NCBI RefSeq assembly: GCF_964656455.1
Contig: NC_135717.1
Span: 7,655,033-7,719,032, forward strand
DNA length: 64,000 nucleotides
Direction of reading: 5' to 3'
From: Halichoerus grypus
Lineage: Eukaryota; Chordata; Mammalia; Carnivora; Phocidae
Shown here: positions 1 to 10,061 of the stretch, piece after piece
How the letters are laid out: each line of letters starts with the position of its first letter
How positions within the stretch are numbered: position 1 is the first letter of the stretch
Notes under the pieces: generated by a model
Databases searched by the model: none
Told to the model about the DNA's origin: nothing
The model's input: only the letters and a program-made list of their open reading frames with translations
Program-made: the position numbers and the translations under genes

Positions 1-155
1 ATCCCTCCAAACAGGTAGGTACTTTTATTACATCCATCTTACAGACCAGGAAACTGAGGCCCTGAGACATAACACAATCGCCCGAGGCAAATTTCTCAAC
101 TACCCAAGCCAAGATTTGAACCCAAATGACAGACTCCGAAGCTCTGACCTGCCCC
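1..155 (+). repeat. MIR-type ancient SINE fragment
   Basis: Contains the typical MIR core (acagaccaggaaactgaggc) followed by a degraded 'gaacccaaatgacagactcc' tail. It lies in AP1S1 intron 1. Confidence 0.7.
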
Positions 156-341
156 AGAAGGAAAGGCACCTGCTGGTGGGAATACCCAGAGTTGACAGCA
201 AGGGCTGATTTTTGAAGCTAGTGGGAGCTGTGAATAGAGAAGCGTTAGAAGCATTTGTGGGACGCTCTGTGGCTGTGTTTCTGGAGTAAACAAACCCAGA
301 GAACCAAATCTCTGACCCTCAGCTCTGCCCCCTGCCCCTAG

Positions 342-863
342 ATGCGATTCATGCTGCTGTTCAGCCGGCAGGGGAAGCTGCGGCTGCAGAAATGGTACCT
401 GGCCACATCAGACAAGGAGCGAAAGAAAATGGTCCGGGAGCTTATGCAGGTTGTTCTGGCTCGCAAGCCCAAGATGTGCAGCTTCCTGGAGTGGAGGGAT
501 CTCAAAGTCGTCTATAAGAGGTGACTCGCCACCTACTTTCACGCTGTCTGGGTCCTGCTGGATGGGGGTCTGGCAGTGGGTTCAAATGGCTGAGCAATAA
601 GGTCAGGGAGAACTGGGAGCTAAGGACATCTGGAGGGCAGTGATGAACTCCAGCTTCCTTTACTTTCCAAAATTACTTGGAAGAAATTCTGGTTCCCCAC
701 TTGTTTCGCTCATGCCTGACACCTACTTGAAGCACATACTTCTGTCGCCAAGGCCTTATCCTGTCCATCACACATGTCCCTTGCAGCCTCATTCAACAGT
801 TATAGATCTGGCACCACTTCTCCCCAAACAAGCACACACACACACACACACACCACCTCTCCC

Positions 864-894
<31 letters not shown>

Positions 895-3152
895 CCCGGC
901 CAGTTCCTTCTCTGAGCAGGTGGATTAGTTGGCTCCGGTTTTTGCTGAGTCAAACTGAACAGGTCAGAGGGCAAAAGGGAAAGAGCTTGCGTGTTTGCCT
1001 CTGTCTTGTGAGAACTGCCAAGAGGCCGAGCGAGTTGTTACTATTTGCATACCCCGGGGCTACCCTGCCTGTGTCCAGTAGGGACACAGGCCCTGCACTG
1101 GGAATGAGGAGAAATGGGAGGTTTGGGTGCACAACACCTGGGTCCTGAAGCAGGCCCAGCAGCCCCTCCAGCAACCCCACGTGTGCCCCTGCCCTCAGAT
1201 ACGCCAGCCTCTACTTCTGCTGCGCCATCGAGGGCCAAGACAATGAGCTCATCACGCTGGAGCTGATCCACCGGTATGTGGAACTCCTGGACAAGTACTT
1301 CGGCAGCGTAAGTCTCCCCGCCCACCCTGTCCGTACTCAGCAGTCCCCTCTTTCTACCAAACCCTGGGACCCTTCCCGTCGCTGCCAGGAAGATTTGGGA
1401 GAGGCGAAGTTGGAGCAGTGAGAACAGTAATTAATTCCCCTCTTTAAGCCTTAAGCCTATTAACCATATCCCTTAATCAGCCCCAGGGAGGGGGTACGCA
1501 CCGGAATCGGCCACTCCATCAGTCCATCTAGAGCTCAGTTTGGACGTCCCACAGAAGGTTGGAGACTACATTCAGATTTTCTCAGTGGCTTCTGACCTTG
1601 ACTTTGCATTGGAATTTTCTGGAGAGTTGATTTTTTTTTTTTTTTTTTTTTTAATTAGTGATGCCTGGGTCCCATGCCCAGCAAGTCTGGATTAACTGAT
1701 CAGGGGTATAGCCCAGGCATGGACAGTCAGCTCAGATCTTAGACGGGGAAAAGTAATAATTCCATCATTGATATTCCACTTAACAGTTTACAAAGTGCTT
1801 TCAGGCTTTTGTGCCTGCTCCTCATTTTATCCTGTGAGTAGGTGTTGTTATCTCAATTTTCAGAAGAGAAACCAGACTCAGAAATGAAATGTCCTCTCCA
1901 TCTAGCTGCACAGTGGCAGAGCCGTGCTTGGCAATCAAGTCTTTCCACCCGTGATCCAGAATCTCCTCCTTCCCTGCCCGGTAGCGCCCAGGGAGGGAGG
2001 CTAGCCTGGCCACTGGTGGGAACAGTGCACAGATTTTGGGGGGAAGGCAGCAGGAACCACAGTCAAGGGTAGATTAGGGCAACTCATATTTCATGTTCAC
2101 AGAGAAAGAGGCAAGAGAAGGAGAAGTCAAACAGTACTAAGCCTCGGGGTTCAGGGGCTCATAGGCCTGGGGCAGGAGCCTGAGGTGGGAGCAGTGGTCA
2201 GGAAGAAGACCATGGAGCCATGAGAAGAAAAGAGGTGGGCGGCTGGGGTGCAGGTCGGGCGGGAATGCCCCTTGACATTCAACTCTGCCTTCTCCCCGTT
2301 CTCCCAGGTGTGTGAGCTGGACATCATCTTCAACTTTGAGAAGGCCTACTTCATCTTGGATGAGTTTCTGATGGGCGGTGATGTCCAGGACACCTCCAAG
2401 AAGAGTGTGCTGAAGGCCATCGAGCAGGCCGACCTGCTGCAGGAGGTATGGGCCCGGGGCAGTGAGGAGGAGGAAGAGTACCATGGCAGAGGGGGCCCTT
2501 CCTTCCCTGGACACTTTGCCTGCCAGCCACAGCTGTCCCCTTCCGGCCACCAAGGGGGCCCCCCTCCCTGTGGCGTCTGGTCCTCACGGCGCCTGGTTGG
2601 CCAGCTTGCCCTTAAGCACTGACTGACTGCTCAGGGTGGGAGGTCGGGGTGGCAGACAGCCCGCCTGTGCCCATTCTCCCTCCTTCTCCCAAGACCCAAG
2701 GTGTCTCGTCGCAGCCAGATCTCCTTGGTCCCATACTTCTCTTGGCATTTAGGGTTGTTCAGGGAATTGGAGAGGGGCACACGATAGATAATTCTTTTTT
2801 CCCTGATGTGTCCCCCCACCCTTTTTTTTTTTTTTAACCCACACAGACACACACACTCAAAAGTCTCTGCTCCTCAGAAGCAAAGGGCTGTGGGGATTTG
2901 GGGGTTGGGGTAGAGGGTGCCTGGCTGTTGGTTCTCCTGCTATCTGACGCCCCCGCCCTCACCCCATTACTGCCTGCCCCCTCTCTGCTGTGCCACTGCT
3001 GAGACTTGGTGCAGGAAGATGAGTCACCAGAATCTGCAATGACAAGCAAGCTGGCCTGAGCTGGCTCTGAGGAGGGGGAAAGATGGGGGCTCATCGCTGC
3101 AGTAGGAGTAAGGGCAGAATTGAACTTGCCACCTCACTGGTCCAACTTCCCC

Positions 3153-3191
<39 letters not shown>

Positions 3192-3725
3192 ACTCATGCC
3201 CTGGCACACACACCCACCCCTGTTACTAGTGCTCTGCTCAGACCCTAATGACTCATTTCTCTGCAGTCTGGTTCACCTTCCCTCAGGGACCTGATGCCAA
3301 CTTATTACTCCCTGCCCCCACTTTGAATCAAAGGACCCAACCATCTGGCACCCCCAGCCTCCAGCAAGCGTTTCCCACCCCCCAGTCCCAGCTTCACTCC
3401 CTTCCCCCTCAGAGACTGAGCCCCCTGCTCCCCAAGCTCTGGTTTTGGGTTCTCTGGGTGGTGGCGGACTCAACCTGGACCCCCTCCTTGCCACTGTTGG
3501 CTCTGGGGGGTGGTCCCTGGAGACTGGGGACTGGAGACTTTTCCAGCTTTGAGCTCACATTGGCTTTTCTCTCCCCCCTCCCCATGTCTCTCTGTGTTCC
3601 GCCCACTCGTGATTGTCCTTGTCTTGCCCACCCCCCCCCCCATTCCCTGTCTGTCTCTCCTGGTGTCTCTGGCTCAGGAGGATGAGTCGCCTCGCAGTGT
3701 GCTGGAGGAGATGGGTCTGGCATAG
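342..3725 (+). CDS. AP1S1: AP-1 complex subunit sigma-1A, exons 2-5 (5' partial)
   Basis: Small sigma subunit of the AP-1 clathrin adaptor, which sorts cargo at the trans-Golgi network and endosomes. Coding exons are 342-520, 1199-1307, 2308-2445 and 3678-3725, each bounded by AG and GT; together they give 157 residues ending in SVLEEMGLA. The known family protein has 158 residues and starts with two methionines; the first lies in an exon upstream of the window, so the ATG at 342 is codon 2, preceded by a pyrimidine-rich acceptor (ccctgcccctag). The whole product is one longin-type sigma fold: [18 protein letters not shown] at the start, [20 protein letters not shown] in exon 3, [17 protein letters not shown] in exon 4. 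No frame breaks are seen. An exon-5-like sequence in intron 4 is listed separately. Identification is very secure. Confidence 0.97.
834..893. repeat. (CA)n microsatellite pair in AP1S1 intron 2
   Basis: Two CA runs are separated by a short interruption (ccacctctccccaaa), which itself partly repeats the flank. Confidence 0.9.
1770..1965 (+). repeat. MIR-type ancient SINE fragment
   Basis: Matches the general MIR layout: 'tttacaaagtgctttcaggc', then 'cctgtgagtaggtgttgttatc', then a degraded 'cagtggcagagcc'. It lies in AP1S1 intron 3. Confidence 0.6.
3015..3059 (+). other. Possible alternative last exon of AP1S1
   Basis: Inside intron 4, 'gcag' is followed by an open phase-0 stretch reading [14 protein letters not shown] then TGA. 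Its start repeats the true exon 5 start (EDESP), so splicing from exon 4 would swap only the C-terminal tail. The pyrimidine tract before the acceptor is weak and no close poly(A) signal is visible. This may be a decayed duplicate of exon 5 or chance. Confidence 0.25.
3155..3186. repeat. (CA)n microsatellite in AP1S1 intron 4
   Basis: Uninterrupted CA run following cttca, with imperfect CA continuing to about 3215. Confidence 0.9.
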
Positions 3726-4428
3726 CCCCCCCCCCGGCCTGGGCATCGTGGAGATATGGGGAGCTGGTGGAGAGGCAGGGCATGAGTACCCCTTTTCTTG
3801 GTGGAACCCAGCTGCCCCTCCTCTGCTGCCTCACCTTCTCCTGGAGTGAGCTGTGGGCTCAGGACCCTCAAACATTCCTTCCCTCACCTCTATCTCCTGT
3901 TTCCCCTTTCCCCAACGAAGGTTTTAGGAGCTAGGAGGTAGGAAAATGTGACCAAAATGGGGGTGCTATTTGGCTTTCATTCCCTGCCTTTGAAGAACTA
4001 ATGTTACCCCAGACTTGCTCCCCTTCCTTATAACTGTAAATATATAAATACGTCAGGTTAAAGGGAAAAGGTTTTCAGGGCTCTTCTCTTCTCCCTTGCC
4101 CCATAACCTACCTCCACCCTGCCCCAGTAGCCAGCCAGGGCAGCTTCTCTGCCTGGGGTAGGGGTGGGGGGATTTCTGAATATTGAGAGGGAAGGCCTTT
4201 CCCCTCATCTACCCTCCTCCTCCTTGGCTGCAGTGGGGACTCTGTCCAGTGCCAGGGGAGGAACAACATAGTTAATTTTTTTCTAACCTTGCCACTTCGA
4301 GGGAAGTGAGGGATGGGGGAAGGGCAGGCTTTATGGGAGACTGTCCCTCCTTCACTCCATGTTCTGGGTGAGGCAGGAGCTAAGGGGTGGGGTGTGGGAA
4401 GTGTCTGACTTTATTTCCTTTCCTCTGA

Positions 4429-4434
4429 AATAAA
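4429..4434 (+). terminator. AP1S1 poly(A) signal AATAAA
   Basis: Canonical AATAAA about 700 bases after the AP1S1 stop. The 3' UTR would run from 3726 to about 4455. It is the first good signal in this direction before the VGF 3' end. Confidence 0.85.
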
Positions 4435-4455
4435 AGGAAAAGCATTTCTGGACTT

Positions 4456-5345
4456 TGCCTGCTTAGGCTCTGTGAAGGAAGGAAAGGCTCCTGGGATTAG
4501 TCAGGAGGGGACTAGGATTGCCAGAGTTAAAGGGAAAAAACAAACAAACAAACAATAGAGGACATCCGGTGCCATTTGAATGATAATGAATATTTTTAGG
4601 ATAAGCGTGTCCTATGCAAATACATTGGTTGTTTATCCATAGTGAAAATTTAACTGAGTGTCCTGTACTTTATCTGGCACCCCTATTCCAGATGGATTTG
4701 TGAGCTCAATGCCTCTCTGAACGTGGTGCCTCCAGCTCCCCGAGCTGCCTTCGGCCAGGGAGGAGCAACTCCTGGGGACATGGTTTCACTCCTGGGAGGT
4801 TTCTTTGTGGAAGATTCATTCAGCTGGTTTAGTTTTATTTGGAGAGAGGAATCAGGGGTTCAGGGGTATAGCCAACCCTGTATGCTTACCACAGGGTTGA
4901 GGAGTGGCTAAAAGCAGGGTGTTTCTGTAGCTGGAGGCCCCTCCTCCCTGTTTGTTGTGAAGTACACAGGACCAGGGAATTTAGGGGGCAGGTAAGGGAG
5001 GCGGGTGGGTGAGGTTGGAACAGGGACTGTGAGGAGCCACCTAAGTGGCTGGAGGATCATGGATAGAAGAGCCTTCTAAGTGGACTGGAGCTGCCCCACC
5101 CTGGGGACCAATGACTTTAACCACCACCACCACCACCCCCACCACCACCCCCACCCCTAGGCTGCAAGTGGAATTTAGGCTTTCTTCATAGATACGGGCC
5201 ATATTCTACTCTGAAATACGGCTGAAAGTGGTTCCACCACCCTGGCTTTTGAACAGGAGGAGATGGGTGTTGTGGCTGGCGCTTCCCTCACCGCCCCTTG
5301 GGAAGGACCACGCAGGCCCAAGGGGACGGGTGAATAACGGAGAAC
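4456..5345. other. Intergenic, AP1S1 3' end to VGF 3' end
   Basis: The two genes converge here. The stretch holds short simple repeats (aacaaacaaacaaac near 4540, an ACC/CACC run at 5118-5158) and old-repeat-like sequence around 4560-4690. I see no gene. Confidence 0.6.
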
Positions 5346-5368
5346 AAAGTCCTAATAAAATAGTCACT

Positions 5369-5374
5369 TTTATT
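5369..5374 (-). terminator. VGF poly(A) signal AATAAA
   Basis: TTTATT on the plus strand reads AATAAA on the VGF strand, about 485 bases after the VGF stop. The 3' UTR would run from 5859 to about 5350. Confidence 0.8.
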
Positions 5375-5859
5375 TCTTAGCAAAACTATTTCCTCCGTGA
5401 GGGGTATTTACAACAGAGAAGGGAAAGAATAGGTAAATTCACAGCGATCTGGAGAGGGTGGAGAGGCTCCTGGGAGGCCCAAAGGGCAGGAGACAGACAC
5501 TTCTTCACACAATTAACTGGAACAGCTTTTTCCGGTTTTGGACGGGGACGTCCCGAGAGGGACTAGGTGGGGACAGAGGCCCGTGGGGGGAGGGGATTCG
5601 CACAAACCGCCCGCCCGCCTGGGGTGGCCCCGGGGGGCCTCCTTGAGTGAGTTTGGGGAGTTCGGGCTTCGAATCCGGGAAGCGGTCTGACAGGTCCCGG
5701 CGCAGCCCGGGGGCGGGGCGACCCGAGGGAGGGGGCGGGGCCTGGAGGCGTCCAGGGGCGGGGCTGGGGTGCATGCAAACACCGAGAAGGGAGAGGAGCA
5801 ACACGGAGGGGGGTGGCCGAGCGCGCACCGGCGGCGCACGGGGGCGGGACCAGAGCAGG

Positions 5860-7713
5860 TCACGGGCGCCGGAGCAGCACGTGCTCGATGTAATTCTCCA
5901 GCTCCTCCTGCTCCTGCATCCGGCGCTCCTCCGCCTCTGCCTCCTCCTGCGCGCGCAGCGCCTGGGCCTCCCGGCCAGGATAGTGGTGCGAAGGTGGCAG
6001 GGCGTGGTGGTAGTGGCGGCGGCGCGAGGCAGCGGGCGGCTGCAGTGTCCGCGGCCGGATGTAGTTGGGAAAAGGGTGGTAGGGCCCGGGGGGAAACAAC
6101 TCGTCCTCCTCGCGATCCCAGGGCGGGAGCACCTCGTTCCAGTCGGGCAGCTCATCTCGGGCGGGGGCGGGGGCAGGGGGCGGGGGCTGCGGGGAACGGA
6201 CGTGGGTGGGGGCGGGGGCGGCCCGGGGGTGCGGCACCGGCTCCGGAGGGGCGTTCTTCTTCCGCTTCCGCTTCTCCTCCACCTCCTCGATGATGCTGAC
6301 CACGTCGTCCGCTGGCAGGTGGAGTTTGGTGGACAGCTCAATGAGGCTGTCGATCGTCTGAGGGTCCATCTCTTCGTCGTCGTCTTCCTCCTCCCCGCCC
6401 TCCTCTGCCCCCTCAGCCTCCTTCCGACGGTGGCCGGGCATCTCTTCCTGGGAGCGCTTGTCCTCGGCTCCGGCTTCCCCGTCCTCCTCCTCTGCGAACA
6501 GCAGCGCGTTCTGCCGCGCCCTCTCCGCCTCCTCCGCCTCTGCCTCCGCCTCCGCCGCCTCCTCATCCTCTTCCCCCACCCTCTCCGCCCCGCCGCGTCT
6601 CTCCTGCTCCGCCTCCGCATCCTCCCTCTCGCTCTCTCGCTCCTGCTCCTTCTCCTGCAGCCCCCGACCCCCAAGGCCGCGCTGCCGGGCCCCGCCCTGC
6701 AGCAAATACTGGAGCAGCAGGTCGGAGGCGAGGTCTGCCAGCCGCTCTTCCTGCGCCGCGGCCTGCCGTGTGGCCTCTGCCTGGCGCCGCCCGGCCTCTA
6801 CCTGCGCCAGCCCTTGCTGTAGAAGGCGCTCCCCCGCCTCAGAGCCGCCCAGGAGTGAGCTCTCCGGACGGCGCGCCTTGGGGAAAGGGGCACCCAGGCT
6901 TTGGTACGCTTTGGATAGGGGTGCCAATGCCTCACCTAGATGTGTTTTGGGGGAGGACACTCCTTCCCCGAACTGGTGGGCTTCAGGAAGGGGCCCACTC
7001 TCGGGCATACGCGCCTGGAATTGCGGGGGAGCAGGGGGTGGCAGAGGCGCGCGCTCCGGGACGCGCGCCTGGAACTCTCCCCAGGAAGCGCGCCACACGC
7101 GCTCCGGCCCGGGGCTCTCCAGGTTGACTCGGGTCAGCGTGTGCGTGCGAGTTTCCGTCTCTGCTGCCGCTGTCTCTTGCTGGCGCTTGGCGTTGCTCGG
7201 ACTGAAATCTCGCAGTTCCTGGAGCAGTGAAGCTAGCGCCTCGAGCTCTTCGGAGGGGTCGCCAGCCTCGGGACCATTCTCCTGAGTCTGAGGGCGAGGC
7301 GGGGCCGCAGGTGCCTGGGTCTCTGGCGCCGGGAGGCTGTGGGTCTGGCTGCGCACGGTCTCGGTCAGCAGAGCTTCTGCTGCTTCCCCCTTTGGCCCCT
7401 GCTGGGAGCCGCCGGGCGCCGGAGGCGAGCCCGGGCGGTCAAGAGCCTGCAGCAGCACCGCGGCCAGCGCCCGGGGATCCACGCCCTGGAAAAGCTCTCC
7501 CTCCTCCTGAGGCTCGGAATTTCGAGCGGCTCGGACCTCTGGGGCGCTAACATCCTTCGGCCCGGGCACTGCGTCCCCAGCTACCGGCTCTTTATGTTCA
7601 GAGCTGAGGGGAGGTGGCTGCGCCTCAGGGTGCCCCGGGGGCGCTGCTCCCAACCCCTTGATCAGTAGAAGGAAGCAGAAGAGGGTGGAAGCCGGCAACG
7701 TGAGCGATTTCAT
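5860..7713 (-). CDS. VGF: Neurosecretory protein VGF precursor
   Basis: Secreted granin-like precursor of neuroendocrine cells, cut by prohormone convertases into NERP-1, NERP-2, TLQP-21, TLQP-62 and AQEE/LQEQ peptides. The whole 617-residue CDS is in one exon; the human form has 615. I chose the start at 7713 (MKSLTLPAS...) because it opens a signal peptide (CFLLLIKGLGAAPPG) and lies just after an acceptor at 7734 (tttttcacag). The open frame continues to 7992 but this upstream part is intronic. Visible parts: Pro-rich N-terminus, NERP region (GGSEAGERLLQQGLAQVEAG, then GRR), long Glu-rich acidic tract, EEKRKRKK basic site, Pro-rich segment, and the C-terminus EELENYIEHVLLRRP. Odd: TLQP-21 ends LPPSH rather than LPPSR/LPPAR (residue 576), and the AQEE-30 site is LR rather than RR (586-587). 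Confidence 0.96.
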   Translation of the reverse strand: MKSLTLPASTLFCFLLLIKGLGAAPPGHPEAQPPPLSSEHKEPVAGDAVPGPKDVSAPEVRAARNSEPQEEGELFQGVDPRALAAVLLQALDRPGSPPAPGGSQQGPKGEAAEALLTETVRSQTHSLPAPETQAPAAPPRPQTQENGPEAGDPSEELEALASLLQELRDFSPSNAKRQQETAAAETETRTHTLTRVNLESPGPERVWRASWGEFQARVPERAPLPPPAPPQFQARMPESGPLPEAHQFGEGVSSPKTHLGEALAPLSKAYQSLGAPFPKARRPESSLLGGSEAGERLLQQGLAQVEAGRRQAEATRQAAAQEERLADLASDLLLQYLLQGGARQRGLGGRGLQEKEQERESEREDAEAEQERRGGAERVGEEDEEAAEAEAEAEEAERARQNALLFAEEEDGEAGAEDKRSQEEMPGHRRKEAEGAEEGGEEEDDDEEMDPQTIDSLIELSTKLHLPADDVVSIIEEVEEKRKRKKNAPPEPVPHPRAAPAPTHVRSPQPPPPAPAPARDELPDWNEVLPPWDREEDELFPPGPYHPFPNYIRPRTLQPPAASRRRHYHHALPPSHHYPGREAQALRAQEEAEAEERRMQEQEELENYIEHVLLRRP

Positions 7714-8240
7714 GACCAAAGGACTGCCGGAGACTGTGAAAAATAGAAGGGACCAAAGAAAGAGGGTTTCTGTAAGAATTTTCCGCTCTCTGATTCTATA
7801 TCCCCTTCCCCCACCTTTAATCAGGAAATCCAGGGCTTCCCTCATCCCCCTAATAACCTTACCCAGAAGAGGGACGTTTAGGAGCAAAGGAGAAAGATGT
7901 TGTGCCGATCTCTGGAGTCGTGTAAATGGGAAAACGCCCGCAACCCTCGCTCCCCCCAGTGCCTCCTCGCCCCCTTGCCTAAGCCATCTCACTGCCAGCG
8001 CCCACGTACTAAGCAGCTAAGATAAGGGGAAAAAAATCTCTGCTCCCTCCCCACAGGACTCCCCGGATGGTGCGTGGGCGACTTTAGCGGCAAGAGAAAA
8101 GCGGCGACTCCCCCATTTACCAGGGACCCTTACCGGGGGCTCCCCGCTGTGTTTTTAATAGCCCCATCCGGGAGGAGAGAGAACCCTCCCTCACGCCCAC
8201 GGCTGCCGAGGGTTTGAGGGATGGACAGCGGAGTATTTAC

Positions 8241-8436
8241 CAGCTGGTGTCACGATGCGGGAGGTGGAGAGGAGGGTCTGGGCGGGGTGGGGACAGGGGA
8301 AGATCGGGACGCGTCCGCCTCGGCTCCGAGCAGTGGCTGGGATAGGAGCGACGGTCGAGTTCTGGCGTCCAGTGGGTTGGGCTCAGCTGGGTCCGCGCGG
8401 CTCTGGGCGACTCGCTCGCTCCGGCTTCAGCACGCT
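8241..8436 (-). other. Candidate VGF 5' non-coding exon
   Basis: On the minus strand, about 30 bases after the TATA element, transcription would begin near 8436. A donor-like CTG|GTAAATAC closes this exon at 8241 and would splice to the acceptor at 7734. A second near-identical donor, CTG|GTAAATGG, sits at 8120/8121, so a second non-coding exon or alternative end is possible. Exact ends are inferred. Confidence 0.5.
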
Positions 8437-8460
8437 GGACAGCGCCCGCGCCGCTGCCGC

Positions 8461-8574
8461 CTTATAAAGGGGAGAGCGCGGGGTCACGTGGGTTCGCCCC
8501 GCCCCATTGACGTCAATGTTCATTCATGGGGAAGCGGGCGGGCGCCTCGAGGTGGGGGGCAGCCCAGTGATTGG
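8461..8574 (-). promoter_or_regulatory. VGF promoter: TATA, E-box, CRE, CCAAT
   Basis: Reading towards VGF: a CCAAT box (ATTGG on plus, 8570-8574), a 14-base perfect palindrome CATTGACGTCAATG at 8505-8518 with a consensus CRE TGACGTCA (8508-8515), a CACGTG E-box (8485-8490), then TTTATAAG (8461-8468). The VGF promoter is known to respond to NGF and cAMP through a CRE and CCAAT element with this arrangement. The interval is GC-rich. Confidence 0.85.
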
Positions 8575-8654
8575 AGAAGGTGTTCTTCTCCCGGCCCGCG
8601 CCTGCGCGCCGGGAGCCTCGGCTGGAGGGGCGTGCGCTAGCCGAGCACCGGGGA

Positions 8655-8770
8655 AATGAATGAATGAATGAATGAATGAAATCGCCGGGGCGGGCGGGGC
8701 AGGGGGCTATGAATGAATGAAGGAGGGACGAGGAGAAAAGGATGAATGAATGAATGGGAGAATGAATGGA
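8655..8770. repeat. (GAAT)n tetranucleotide repeat upstream of VGF
   Basis: A run of GAAT units at 8655-8680, a GC-rich break, then more imperfect units (8711-8720, 8742-8768). It lies about 80-250 bases upstream of the CCAAT box. Confidence 0.9.
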
Positions 8771-9988
8771 AGGGTGGATGCAGAGACGCTGCAAGGCGGG
8801 AGGGTGGGTTACAGAGCAACTTGCAGCTGCGGGAGCCCGCGTCGCTGAGCCGAATAGGATGGGGGCACTCCCAGAGTCTGACTGGGCATCAGTAGGAGAT
8901 CCATACTGGGGAGGGGGAGGATAAGGATTCCAAAGCCGAGGAAGGGGCTGGACTCCCCATCTCCCGACCGCACTCACGGTCCACGGGGAACACACCCAAG
9001 GACGGCGTGAACCCGAGAGAGGAGGGACGGATCTGCGCGCCTGCGGGCGCTGTTCGTGGATCTGCGGTGCGGGGTGCCAGCCCTGGGCCGGGGCAGATGG
9101 GTGGATCTTGCGGTTTTGGTAATCCCGTTGGAAAGGGTCCGAGTCGGAAGAAAGGGGAAAGACTGAGGATGTGTGTGCCTCTATGTCGTGTCTGTTCACA
9201 GTCGGTGCGTGTTTGGAGAAAAAGGTGTGTCTGTCCTTCTGTCCAGCTCACTCTGTAGCGTATGTTGGCGGCCCGGCTTGCCCCTTGTCAGCCCACCTCT
9301 CCCCCCACCCTCCTCCTGCTTCTTTCCCTCCCTCTGCTTCCCCCCAAAGGACGTTTGGAGGGCGAGAGCAGACCAGGTGGGGAGGGGGTTGCGCAGGTTG
9401 GGGGGGTGACTCAACTCCAGCTCTCTCCACTGCTTAAAGGGAAGGTTTGAACGCGTTGCAGAGGGGTGGGGGGTGGGTGTGCAACGTCAGACATAGCCCC
9501 TCTCTACCACCAGACCCCTCGTCCGTATCTCCTGCCAGAGGCGTTGGGGTTGGGGGCTTGGACAGTTAGAGGTTGGGGGGGGCGATGACGCACAGATTGC
9601 GCAAAGAGAATCCATCAGCGAGCCGGGTCCAGTGAAGGGAGACCAGCCCGTGGGCGGGGGTGGGGGGAGGACGGAAATGGGGAGGGGGCAGGGGAGAAGG
9701 GAGGAAGGCAAGGGGAGCAGTCACTGCAGGAATGAAGGGGAGGAGGGAGGCTGGAGGGGGCTGCGGTGCAGGCAAAGAGCTGTGCGGGGGCGTGGGCAGG
9801 GAAAGGGGGGAGTGACAATGACACATGCCAGACACACAAGAACTGCGGACACAAGGGGTGCCTGTGGGCACACGCAGGGCACCCGCACCCTAAGACTGGA
9901 AACCGAGATCAGGGCTGTCTGTCAGGGGCTCAGAGACTCTCAGAGACAGTCCTCAACCCCCTCCTCATCTCTTCCTAACACTGACCCT

Positions 9989-10061
<73 letters not shown>

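Noticed and set aside
831..895. Regularly spaced CA blocks looking like an array
   Set aside because: Plain dinucleotide repeat; there are no CRISPR arrays, operons or prokaryotic genes anywhere in the window.
5505..7285. Long open frames overlapping VGF (minus 5505-6674; plus 5647-6822 and 6458-7285)
   Set aside because: Shadow frames of the GC-rich, repetitive VGF exon; low-complexity Arg/Leu/Ser runs with no recognised domain.
7714..7992. Upstream extension of the VGF frame by 93 codons
   Set aside because: Separated from the CDS by a good acceptor (tttttcacag at 7734); the known protein starts with a signal peptide at 7713.
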